Below the pieces are notes generated by a model. The model saw only the letters and a list, made by a program, of their open reading frames with translations, searched no databases and was not told the DNA's origin. DNA of 64,000 nucleotides, taken from positions 1-64,000 of the forward strand of contig JAGLYJ010000001.1 of NCBI GenBank assembly GCA_023132365.1, in the 5' to 3' direction. The stretch comes from Mycoplasmatota bacterium (lineage in GTDB: Bacteria > Bacillota_I > Bacilli_A > Izemoplasmatales > Hujiaoplasmataceae). The stretch's first letter is position 1. Every line of letters starts with the position of its first letter. A program made the position numbers and the translations under genes. Positions 52,528 to 61,020 of this stretch are shown here, in pieces.

Positions 52528-53610
52528 ATGCTATATAAAAATGAAATGTATAAAGAAAGAAAAGCAAAAATTCAAGCAATTAAAAATCATCCATATTTTG
52601 GATTTGTAATATTAACATTATTAATGCTGGTAGTTCAATTACTTAGAGTAGTTGGAGTAGATGTTCCAATCACTATATTAAGAGCTTTTGGGTTAACAAT
52701 GATTTATATTATTATTGCCTTAGGGTTCAGTATCTTGCTAGGATATGCAGGGCTAGCATCGTTAGGTACTGCAGGATTCGTTGGGATTGGTACGTATATA
52801 GTTGGTTATTTCACAAAAAATTTAGAAGTATCAATATTCTTGATTATATTAATAACAATAGTTGGAGCTATTGTAATTGGTACAATTGTTGGGTTTATAT
52901 CCCTTCGGATTGAAGGAATGTATCTGGCGATTATTACTTTGGGACTATCAGAGATATTAAATGAAGTATTTAAAAATGCTGTAAATATTACTAATGGAAC
53001 TAATGGTTTAGGAATCAATGGATTAGTATTATTTAAAAATATAATCAATATTGATCACAATACGATATTTGTAATACTAGCTGTATTTATGTTTGCCATA
53101 ATGATTTTGACTTTAAATATTATGAAAAGTCCTACTGGTAGAGCATTACTGGCTATGAGAAACTCGTCATCAGCTGCTCAAGCAATGGGTGTAAGTATAT
53201 TTAAATATCGTTTATTAGCATTTATAACATCAAGTGTATATGCATTCCTTGGGGGTGTATTCTACATGTCTTACGTATCTTTTACAATTCCAACTTCGTG
53301 GTCATTAGCATTCTCACTTAATATTTTAGCTGCAGTTATTGTTGGTGGGGCACAATCAATTTATGGAATTGTTTTAGGAACCTTCATGATTTTTGGATTA
53401 AATTTAGCTGTATTTCAACAAATACCTCTATTTATTGAAAATCCAGCCATTAGTGTTGTATTCAATGGAGTATTGATTATTGTTGTTATTATGTTCTATC
53501 CTGGTGGTTTAATTAGGCTAGTTAACACAATTAGTTTTAAACTAAAAGCGAAAATAAGAATTTGGAAACAACGAAGGAGGGAATATAAGTATGGCGTCGA
53601 TTCTGAATAA
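52528..53610 (+). CDS. Branched-chain amino acid-type ABC permease (LivM-like)
   Basis: 360 residues, hydrophobic. GYAGLASLGTAGFVGIGTYIVG is the LivM signature region (GYAGLASLG shown), and SPTGRALLAMRNSSSAAQAMGV is the EAA-type loop (GRALLAMRNS). Ends with AVIVGGAQSIYG and an intracellular basic tail. Overlaps the ATPase gene by 20 bases. Confidence 0.9.
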   Translation: MLYKNEMYKERKAKIQAIKNHPYFGFVILTLLMLVVQLLRVVGVDVPITILRAFGLTMIYIIIALGFSILLGYAGLASLGTAGFVGIGTYIVGYFTKNLEVSIFLIILITIVGAIVIGTIVGFISLRIEGMYLAIITLGLSEILNEVFKNAVNITNGTNGLGINGLVLFKNIINIDHNTIFVILAVFMFAIMILTLNIMKSPTGRALLAMRNSSSAAQAMGVSIFKYRLLAFITSSVYAFLGGVFYMSYVSFTIPTSWSLAFSLNILAAVIVGGAQSIYGIVLGTFMIFGLNLAVFQQIPLFIENPAISVVFNGVLIIVVIMFYPGGLIRLVNTISFKLKAKIRIWKQRRREYKYGVDSE

Positions 53611-54979
53611 GATAAAAATATCTTGGATTAATGGCAGAATTAAAAGTCATCAAACAAAACATGATTTTAATTCAAGCTTCCTTCCAATTAGAACTAGTTA
53701 TCTAGAATCTATAAAAGCAAATAAACTTAAGATATTAGATTTAAAATATAAAAATCAATTATTACCATTTGAAATAAAAGCCGGAATCAAATCGGATTTT
53801 GTACAAAAAGAATTTGATGAAGCTAAACAAGAAATCGAAGATAAATTTTCCTGGAAAGAAAGGGCAGCAAAACAAGCGCTGATAAGAAATAACGCACAAG
53901 ATACTGGAGAACTTGAAAACTTAAAAATTGAGAAGAATAACATATTAGCTAGTATAAAAGATAAATTTTATCTCGAAACCCCTTTAAAAACTGATGTAGA
54001 AGCATATGAATCAAATAAGAAAATTATCAATGAAGCATATCATTTAAAAGTTCAAAAAATTGAAGAAAAGTTTTCAAGTAAGTTAGCTGCATTTGTAACT
54101 AAAATTAATATATCAATTGAATCTCATCAAATTGCTTTAAAACTACTTAAAACTTCACTGTCAAAAGTTGAAGTTAATGTTAAGAAAGAAGTTTTTGATG
54201 AAGATATTGTCTTAAAAATTGATAACCTTTCAATGTATTTTGGTGGGTTGAAAGCTGTTGATAAACTCAGTTTTGAGGTCAAAGAAGGTGAAGTATTTGG
54301 TTTGATTGGGCCAAATGGAGCTGGTAAAACAACAGTATTTAACTGTATAACAAGATTTTATAAGCCCTCTGATGGAGACATATACTTCAAAAATAACTTA
54401 AATGAAATAGTTCATTTAAATGATATTGCTGTGCATAATGTTATTAAAGAAGGGATTGTTAGAACCTTCCAAAATGTAGAAATGATTTGGGAATTAAATA
54501 TTATCGATAACTTATTAGTAGCAGCTCATACAATGTATCGCAGTGGTTTCTTTGGACATTTGTTTAATTCAAGATTATTAAGACAAGAAGAAATAGTAAT
54601 GAGAAAAAAAGCCGAGAAGATTTTGCTTGATTTAGACTTATTACAATACGGTTACCAATACCCGTTAGGGTTACCTTATGGGATATTGAAGAAAATTGAG
54701 TTAGCTAGAACTTTAATGATTAATCCAAAATTAATTATCTTAGATGAGCCAGCAGCTGGCCTTAATGACGCTGAAACTACAGGATTAGCTGATACAATTA
54801 AAAAAATCCAAAAAGATTATCAAGCAACAATCTTCTTGGTAGAACATGATATGGGATTAGTTATGGATATCTGTGACACAGTTTGTGCAATCTCATTTGG
54901 TCAAAAATTAGCAATTGGAACGCCTAAAGAAATTCAAAGTAGTAAAGTAGTCCAAGAAGCTTATTTAGGTGGTGAGTAA
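53591..54979 (+). CDS. LivG-like ABC ATPase with long N-terminal helical extension
   Basis: 462 residues, whereas LivG is normally about 255. The ABC domain starts near residue 207: Walker A GPNGAGKTT near 240, RTFQNVEMIW, LPYGILKKIELART (signature region), LIILDEPAAGLND (Walker B) and the H-loop VEHDMG. Before it are about 205 residues rich in Lys/Glu/Ile with long helices, consistent with coiled coils, no recognised domain. The signature reads YGILKKIEL instead of LSGGQ-like, as in LivG relatives YGxQRRLEIARA. ATG 53,591 follows AAGGAGGG. Confidence 0.85.
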   Translation: MASILNKIKISWINGRIKSHQTKHDFNSSFLPIRTSYLESIKANKLKILDLKYKNQLLPFEIKAGIKSDFVQKEFDEAKQEIEDKFSWKERAAKQALIRNNAQDTGELENLKIEKNNILASIKDKFYLETPLKTDVEAYESNKKIINEAYHLKVQKIEEKFSSKLAAFVTKINISIESHQIALKLLKTSLSKVEVNVKKEVFDEDIVLKIDNLSMYFGGLKAVDKLSFEVKEGEVFGLIGPNGAGKTTVFNCITRFYKPSDGDIYFKNNLNEIVHLNDIAVHNVIKEGIVRTFQNVEMIWELNIIDNLLVAAHTMYRSGFFGHLFNSRLLRQEEIVMRKKAEKILLDLDLLQYGYQYPLGLPYGILKKIELARTLMINPKLIILDEPAAGLNDAETTGLADTIKKIQKDYQATIFLVEHDMGLVMDICDTVCAISFGQKLAIGTPKEIQSSKVVQEAYLGGE

Positions 54980-54980
54980 A

Positions 54981-55724
54981 ATGGCTAAGATGTTAGAAGT
55001 AAAAAATTTAATTGTTGATTACGGAATTATTAGAGCAATTAAAGGAATTAATTTATCAGTAGAAGAAGGAAACATTGTGGCGATATTAGGAGCTAATGGA
55101 GCAGGGAAAACTTCAACTATTAGAACAGTCAATGGTGTTGTTAAAGCTAGTGGTGGAGAGATTCTATTAAAAGGCGAAAAGATTACTAATCTAGAACCTT
55201 ATAAATTAGCAGCTAAAGGAATTATTCAATCTCCAGAAGGAAGATTGATTCTGAAGGGACTAACAGTTGAAGAAAACCTAAATGTTGGAGCATATTCTTT
55301 AAAGTCTACTGTAATTGATGGGGTTAAGAAATCAGCTAAACATTTAAGAAAAGAAATCTTAAAAGAAGTTTATATATTGTTTCCAGTTTTAAAAGAAAGA
55401 AAAAAACAACAAGCATCAACTTTATCAGGTGGAGAACAACAAATGTTAGCAATCGGTAGAGCCTTGATGGCGAAACCAAAATTATTATTGCTAGATGAAC
55501 CTTCACTAGGATTAGCACCACTAATTGTACGAGAAATATTTCAAAAGATTCAACAAATAAAAGAAAAAGGAACCACAATCCTTATCGTTGAACAAAACGC
55601 TTATCAAACTCTAAAAATAGCTGATTATGTGTATGTTTTAGAGTTAGGAAAAGTGAAATCTGAAGGAAAATCAGAAGATTTATTAAAAGACGATCAATTA
55701 GTTAAAGCCTATTTAGGCGGTTAA
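54981..55724 (+). CDS. LivF-like ABC ATPase
   Basis: 247 residues. LIVDYGIIRAIKGINL, Walker A GANGAGKTS, SPEGRLILKGLTVEENL, signature LSGGEQQMLAIGRALM, Walker B LLLLDEPSLGLAP and H-loop IVEQNAYQ are all present. ATG 54,981 is used because GGTGGTGAG (54,969-54,977) precedes it. Probably forms a heterodimer with the LivG-like ATPase. No Liv-type binding protein follows; the next gene encodes a BMP lipoprotein. Confidence 0.93.
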   Translation: MAKMLEVKNLIVDYGIIRAIKGINLSVEEGNIVAILGANGAGKTSTIRTVNGVVKASGGEILLKGEKITNLEPYKLAAKGIIQSPEGRLILKGLTVEENLNVGAYSLKSTVIDGVKKSAKHLRKEILKEVYILFPVLKERKKQQASTLSGGEQQMLAIGRALMAKPKLLLLDEPSLGLAPLIVREIFQKIQQIKEKGTTILIVEQNAYQTLKIADYVYVLELGKVKSEGKSEDLLKDDQLVKAYLGG

Positions 55725-55790
55725 GATTGGTAATAGCCAGATAACAAGACATGGTTAATTATAGAAAAAATTTATAAAAAGGAGATCATT

Positions 55791-56960
55791 ATGAAGAAGT
55801 TAGTATTATTATTATCATTAGTAGTTCTTAGTTTCGTATTCGTCGGATGTGGCGAAACAACTACAGAGGCTACTACAGCTGCTTCTACAACAGAAGCAGC
55901 AACAACAACAGAAGCAACAACAACAGAAGCAACAACTGCAGAAGCTGATCTTACTTATGAAATTGCACTTGTTACCGACGTAGGAAACATTGATGATAAA
56001 TCATTCAATGAAGGTGCATGGAACGGTGTAGTTCAATATGCAACAGATAATGATATTTCTTATACTTACTATCGTCCAACTGAAGATAGTGACGCAGCTA
56101 GAGTTGAATCAATTGATGCAGCTATAGCAGCTGGAGCAAAAGTTGTAGTATGTCCAGGGTATTTATTTGAAACAGCTGTTTATGAAGCACAAGCAGCTCA
56201 TCCAACAATAGCTTTCTTATTACTAGATGGTGAACCTCATACTGCTGACTATGTAACTTATGAAACTAAAGAAAATACTCACAACATATTATATCAAGAA
56301 GAACAAGCTGGATTCCTTGCAGGATACGCAGCAGTTATGGACGGATATAGAGAATTAGGATTCATGGGTGGAATGGCAGTTCCTGCTGTTATACGTTTTG
56401 GATACGGATATGTTCAAGGAGCTGACTACGCTGCTGACGAATTAGGTTTAACAGCTGGCGATGTAAATATCAAATTTGGATACGCTGACGCATTTTGGGC
56501 AAGCCCAGAATTAGAAACAAAAATGGATTTATGGTACTCAGGTGGAACTGAAGTTGTATTCGCAGCAGGCGGCGGATTATACTTATCTGTAGTAGCTGCA
56601 GCTGAAAACACAACTGACGGTAAAGTTATTGGAGTTGACGTTGATCAAGTAGCTGAATCAGATAGAATTATTACTTCTGCTATGAAAGGTTTAACTTCAT
56701 CAGTATATGGATCATTATCAAGATTCTATGACAATTCAATGACATGGCAAGCATTATATGCTGGTAAAACATCAGTTCTTGGCGCTATAACAGGCGGTAT
56801 TGGTCTTCCAACTGCAGATGCTTCTTGGGGATTTGATACTTTCACAGTTGCAGATTATGATGCAATTTTCGCATTATTAGTAGATGGTACTGTAGTAGTA
56901 GGTACAGCTATTGATGCAGCTCCAACAGTATCACTAGTTACAGTAGAATACGATCAATAA
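55791..56960 (+). CDS. BMP-family nucleoside-binding lipoprotein
   Basis: Signal peptide with lipobox FVGC (Cys20), then a repetitive Thr/Glu/Ala linker (TTEATT repeats, about 24-52) and a PnrA/TmpC-type domain: LVTDVGNIDDKSFNEGAWNG, FGYGYVQGADYAA, VFAAGGGLYLSV and VIGVDVDQ. Length 389. Binds nucleosides in relatives. No terminator separates it from livF and only 66 bases lie between, so it may be co-transcribed with the Liv genes, while its cognate ATPase/permeases start after a terminator downstream. Confidence 0.92.
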   Translation: MKKLVLLLSLVVLSFVFVGCGETTTEATTAASTTEAATTTEATTTEATTAEADLTYEIALVTDVGNIDDKSFNEGAWNGVVQYATDNDISYTYYRPTEDSDAARVESIDAAIAAGAKVVVCPGYLFETAVYEAQAAHPTIAFLLLDGEPHTADYVTYETKENTHNILYQEEQAGFLAGYAAVMDGYRELGFMGGMAVPAVIRFGYGYVQGADYAADELGLTAGDVNIKFGYADAFWASPELETKMDLWYSGGTEVVFAAGGGLYLSVVAAAENTTDGKVIGVDVDQVAESDRIITSAMKGLTSSVYGSLSRFYDNSMTWQALYAGKTSVLGAITGGIGLPTADASWGFDTFTVADYDAIFALLVDGTVVVGTAIDAAPTVSLVTVEYDQ

Positions 56961-56980
56961 AATTACAAAATAATGAACAT

Positions 56981-57013
56981 AAGAAAAGGGACTAACCCTT
57001 TTCTTTTTTTTTG
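56981..57013 (+). terminator. Terminator after the BMP gene
   Basis: AAGAAAAGGG (56,981-56,990) pairs with CCCTTTTCTT (56,996-57,005), five-base loop, then a T-run. Confidence 0.9.
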
Positions 57014-57067
57014 CCTTTTAGTTCTGATTTATGATATAATATTTTAAACAGTATGTATATATACATA
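57011..57067 (+). promoter_or_regulatory. Promoter and leader palindrome of the nucleoside importer
   Basis: TTGCCT (57,011-57,016), 18-base spacer, extended -10 TGATATAAT (57,032-57,040). Just after the expected start lies the 16-bp palindrome TATGTATATATACATA (57,052-57,067), a possible operator. Confidence 0.5.
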
Positions 57068-57103
57068 AGATTTGAAATTTAGTATTGTTTGGAAAGGATT
57101 CGT

Positions 57104-58669
57104 ATGGAAAACTACATTATTGAGATGGAAAACATCCGTAAAGAGTTTCCCGGGGTTGTTGCTAATGACAATATTACTCTAAGATTGAAAAAAGGTGAAA
57201 TTCACGCATTGCTTGGTGAAAATGGGGCCGGTAAATCTACTTTAATGAGTGTTTTGTTTGGATTGTATGTTCCGGAAAAAGGCGTTATCAAGAAAAATGG
57301 AGAAGTTGTGAACATTGCTAACCCTAATGCTGCTAATGCTTTGGGTATTGGAATGGTACATCAACATTTCAAATTAGTGGAAGTATTTACAGTTTTAGAA
57401 AACATTATTTTGGGAGCAGAGCCAACAAAAAATGGATTTCTAACCACTAAAGAGGCTCGCGATAAAGTTGTAAACCTTAGTGAAAAATTTAATTTAAAGG
57501 TGGATGTTGATGCTGTTATTGAAGACATCTCTGTTGGTATGCAACAAAGAGTTGAAATTTTAAAGATGCTTTATAGAAATAATGAAGTATTGATTTTTGA
57601 TGAACCAACAGCTGTATTAACACCTCAAGAAATTGATGAATTAATGAAAATTATGAAAAACTTAATTAAAGAGGACAAATCTATCCTTTTCATTTCTCAT
57701 AAATTGAACGAAATCATGAGTGTTTGTAATCGAGTTTCTGTTCTTAGAAAAGGGAAATATATTGGTACTGTTGATGTAAAAGATACTACAACTTCAAAAC
57801 TATCTGAGATGATGGTAGGTAGACATGTTGAAGGTGTTAAATTATCGGACGTTAAGAAAAAAGGAAAAGTGGTTTTAGATGTTGATAATATTACAGTAAT
57901 TAGTAAATCACATAAAAATAATGCAGTTAATAATGTTTCTTTTCAAGTTCATGAAGGTGAAATATTAGGTATTGCAGGTATTGAAGGAAACGGACAAACT
58001 GAATTAGTTTATGGAATAACAGGTTTAGAAAAAATTTCTGAAGGTAGAGTACTTCTTGACGGACAAGATCTCACAAAAAAAAGTATCCGTGAAAGAAACC
58101 TTATGGGAATGAGTCATATACCTGAAGATAGACATAAACACGGATTAGTTCTAGATTACAATTTAGCTAACAATTTAGCTTTAAAAAAATACTTCCAAGA
58201 AGGATTCCATAAACGAGGATTTATTAATAAATCTCGCGTAATAGAACATGCAGAGAAACTAATTGAAGACTTTGATATTAGAAGTGGTAAAGGTGCTACA
58301 ACACCAGCTAGAAGCATGAGTGGAGGTAACCAACAGAAAGCGATTATCGCTAGAGAAATTGATTGCGAATCGAAATTGTTGGTAGCTGTACAGCCAACAA
58401 GAGGATTAGATGTTGGTGCAATTGAAAATATACATAGAACCCTAATAGCACAAAGAGACAATGATAAGGCAATTTTAATGATAAGCCTTGAATTGGATGA
58501 AATTTTAGATATTAGTGATAGAATTCTGGTTATGTACAATGGTGAAATAGTTGCCGAATTAGATCCAAAGAAAACATCAGCTAATGAAATTGGTTTATAT
58601 ATGGTTGGTTCTAAAGTACAGGATAAAGCACCAAAAAAAGAGGTGAAAGCAAATGCTAAAAGACATTAA
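57104..58669 (+). CDS. Nucleoside ABC importer ATPase (YufO/RbsA-like)
   Basis: 521 residues with two ABC domains. First: Walker A GENGAGKST, VGMQQRVEILKML (signature region), LIFDEPTAVLT and FISHK. Second (from about 260): GIAGIEGNGQTEL, HIPEDRHKHGLVLD, SGGNQQKAI and the degenerate site AVQPTRGLDVGA. This layout is that of nucleoside and simple-sugar ATPases working with BMP proteins. Cytosolic. ATG 57,104 follows GGAAAGGA; the in-frame ATG at 57,089 lacks a site. Overlaps the permease by 17 bases. Confidence 0.93.
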   Translation: MENYIIEMENIRKEFPGVVANDNITLRLKKGEIHALLGENGAGKSTLMSVLFGLYVPEKGVIKKNGEVVNIANPNAANALGIGMVHQHFKLVEVFTVLENIILGAEPTKNGFLTTKEARDKVVNLSEKFNLKVDVDAVIEDISVGMQQRVEILKMLYRNNEVLIFDEPTAVLTPQEIDELMKIMKNLIKEDKSILFISHKLNEIMSVCNRVSVLRKGKYIGTVDVKDTTTSKLSEMMVGRHVEGVKLSDVKKKGKVVLDVDNITVISKSHKNNAVNNVSFQVHEGEILGIAGIEGNGQTELVYGITGLEKISEGRVLLDGQDLTKKSIRERNLMGMSHIPEDRHKHGLVLDYNLANNLALKKYFQEGFHKRGFINKSRVIEHAEKLIEDFDIRSGKGATTPARSMSGGNQQKAIIAREIDCESKLLVAVQPTRGLDVGAIENIHRTLIAQRDNDKAILMISLELDEILDISDRILVMYNGEIVAELDPKKTSANEIGLYMVGSKVQDKAPKKEVKANAKRH

Positions 58670-59882
58670 ATCACCTCAGGTAAAGAAAAAAAGAGTGATT
58701 TCAGATAAATCATTAACATTTATTTCAGCATTATTTGCTATTTTAGCTGGGCTGGTAATGAGTTTTATATTATTATACATTTTGGAGGCAACAAAAGCAG
58801 AGTCAAATTATGCTTTGCCAGTACAAGTATTTAATAATTTTTTAACATATGCATTTAAAGATACACGATCAATTATTAAAGTTTTATATAATGCAGCGCC
58901 CCTTATCCTTGTTGGATTGTCTGTAGGTTTTGCATTTAAGGCAGGTTTATTTAATATTGGTGCTACCGGACAATATACTGTAGCTGCATTTTTCTCATTA
59001 GTTGCAGTAATCTTATGGGGGTTCCCATGGTGGGCAGCTATATTAGTTGCTATGATTACTGGTGGGCTTTGGGGATTTGTCCCAGGATATTTTAAAGCTA
59101 AGTTCAACATTAATGAAGTTATCACAACCATTATGTTAAACTGGGTAGCTTTGTATTTTACAAAATTACTTCTTTATAACTTGCCAGAGCTTAGAACATT
59201 ACCACCAGGTAATAGAACTGATCCTATTGCTTATCATAACCCAACAGGATTACTTCCAGACCTAGGTTTGAAAGAATTAACGGGTAGTTCTTTCATTAAT
59301 ATTGGAATTATTATTGCTATAGTTGTAGCTATAATAATTTATATTGTTATGAATAAAACTACATTTGGTTTTGAAATAAAGGCTTGTGGTCATAATAAAG
59401 ATGCTAGTATTTACGCTGGTATTAAAGCAAAAAGAACCATTGTCTTAACAATGATTATCAGTGGAGCTTTAGCTGGTATTGCTGGAGCTGTAAGTTTTTT
59501 AGCAGGAACAATTCAATTTACTACAGATAGTGTACTATTACCTATGGGATTCAATGGGATACCAGTAGCATTACTTGCGTTTTCTAATCCTCTAGGTATT
59601 GTGGTTTCAGGTGTATTCATCGGATATTTATATGTTGGTGGACAAGCATTTGAAGGAGTTTATAGTAGTGAAGTTACAAATATAATTTTATCTGTAATTA
59701 TATATTTTAGTGCATTTGCATTAATTGTTAGTCAAATGATAAGAAGAAAACTTTCTAACGGAAATGATGATAGTGGCACTGGTAAAGGAAATATATTTAA
59801 ACGAATTAAAGAAAAAACAGTCTCCTTATTTAAGAAAAAAGAAGATGTCGTCGAGAACGATGAAGAGGAGGTGACTAACTAA
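58653..59882 (+). CDS. Nucleoside ABC importer permease (YufP-like)
   Basis: 409 residues: about eight to ten hydrophobic helices with GFAFKAGLFNIGATGQY and ACGHNKDASIYAGI, the typical permease loops. A basic, acidic-mixed C-terminal tail of about 45 residues (KKKEDVVENDEEEV) is longer than usual. Starts inside the ATPase gene and ends adjacent to the next permease. Confidence 0.92.
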   Translation: MLKDIKSPQVKKKRVISDKSLTFISALFAILAGLVMSFILLYILEATKAESNYALPVQVFNNFLTYAFKDTRSIIKVLYNAAPLILVGLSVGFAFKAGLFNIGATGQYTVAAFFSLVAVILWGFPWWAAILVAMITGGLWGFVPGYFKAKFNINEVITTIMLNWVALYFTKLLLYNLPELRTLPPGNRTDPIAYHNPTGLLPDLGLKELTGSSFINIGIIIAIVVAIIIYIVMNKTTFGFEIKACGHNKDASIYAGIKAKRTIVLTMIISGALAGIAGAVSFLAGTIQFTTDSVLLPMGFNGIPVALLAFSNPLGIVVSGVFIGYLYVGGQAFEGVYSSEVTNIILSVIIYFSAFALIVSQMIRRKLSNGNDDSGTGKGNIFKRIKEKTVSLFKKKEDVVENDEEEVTN

Positions 59883-60874
59883 TGGATACTGTAGCTATTC
59901 TTATATCTAAAACTGTATTATATGCTGTTCCTCTATTGTTAGGAGCCTTAGCAGGTATGTTTTCTGAGCGAAGTGGTATTATTAATATTGCTTTGGAAGG
60001 TATTATGATTGTTGGATCACTATTTGCAGGAGTTTTCTTGTCTGGAGCTATAATTAACTCTGCATTAGCTGAAAATGCTCCTCAGTTAATTGTATTTATT
60101 ACAATGATTGTTTCAGGATTGGCCGGACTAATATTCTCATTATTATTAGCCTTTGCGGCAATTAAATTAAAAGCTAATCAGGTTATTAGCGGTACTGCTT
60201 TGAATATCTTTGCGCCCGCTTTTTCTGTGCTATTGATTTACGCACTTACTTATACTGGAAATTCAAAAATTCCGTTTCCTGATCTTATAAACTTAAACGC
60301 TGAAGCATTTGGCATTGATTCAACAAATATAGCAGATTGGGTAAATACATTACTATTTAAGAACCTATATTTGACAACGATTCTTTCTATAGTAATATTG
60401 ATTATCGCGTTTACAGTTTTATACAAAACAAAATTCGGATTAAGATTAAGAGCCTGTGGTGAGCATCCACAAGCTGCTGATTCAGTTGGTATCAATGTAA
60501 TAAAAATGAGATATACTGGTGTAGCAATCTCCGGATTCTTAGCTGGTATTGGTGGATTTGCATTTGCGATGGCCAATGGTTCAGTTCATCAATCTGATGT
60601 TCTTGGATATGGATTCTTAGCGTTAGCTGTTATGATTTTTGGTAACTGGAAACCGTTTAGAATATTGTTTGCTGCTCTATTTTTCTCATTCTTTAAAACG
60701 ATTGCTGTGCTTGCAAGTACGATTTCATTTTTGCCAACATTTGGTTTAATCAAAGTTGAAAACTTATATAAGATGTTACCTTATATTCTTACATTAGTTG
60801 TATTAGCATTTACATCTAAAAAATCGCGAGCTCCTAAGGCAGAAGGTATTCCTTACGACCCAGGAAAACGTTAA
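59882..60874 (+). CDS. Nucleoside ABC importer permease (YufQ-like)
   Basis: 330 residues, hydrophobic, about ten helices. GMFSERSGIINIALEGIM at the start and RACGEHPQAADSVGINVIKMRY match the second permease of this system. Ribosome site GAGGAGGTGA. With BMP (55,791) and YufO-like ATPase forms one complete importer. Confidence 0.93.
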   Translation: MDTVAILISKTVLYAVPLLLGALAGMFSERSGIINIALEGIMIVGSLFAGVFLSGAIINSALAENAPQLIVFITMIVSGLAGLIFSLLLAFAAIKLKANQVISGTALNIFAPAFSVLLIYALTYTGNSKIPFPDLINLNAEAFGIDSTNIADWVNTLLFKNLYLTTILSIVILIIAFTVLYKTKFGLRLRACGEHPQAADSVGINVIKMRYTGVAISGFLAGIGGFAFAMANGSVHQSDVLGYGFLALAVMIFGNWKPFRILFAALFFSFFKTIAVLASTISFLPTFGLIKVENLYKMLPYILTLVVLAFTSKKSRAPKAEGIPYDPGKR

Positions 60875-60885
60875 TTGTTATTAAT

Positions 60886-60917
60886 AAAAGCCCTACTTTC
60901 TCAGTAGGGTTTTATTT
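60886..60917 (+). terminator. Terminator of the nucleoside importer operon
   Basis: AAAAG plus CCCTACT (60,886-60,897) pairs with AGTAGGG plus TTTTA (60,903-60,914), followed by T-run. Confidence 0.9.
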
Positions 60918-60931
60918 TTTGTTTTACAACA

Positions 60932-60945
60932 TGAATAAAAATTCA
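60932..60945. promoter_or_regulatory. Second TGAAT-N4-ATTCA element, upstream of ytxK
   Basis: TGAATAAAAATTCA has the same arms and spacer length as the core of the thiolase operator (48,359-48,372). It lies about 30 bases upstream of the ytxK -35 (TTGTTA 60,975-60,980, TAGAAT 60,998-61,003). Confidence 0.4.
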
Positions 60946-61020
60946 CATTTGAGAAATAATTTTATTAGTATTTATTGTTATATATGTATATTTATGTTAG
61001 AATAATTAAATGGTGATATT

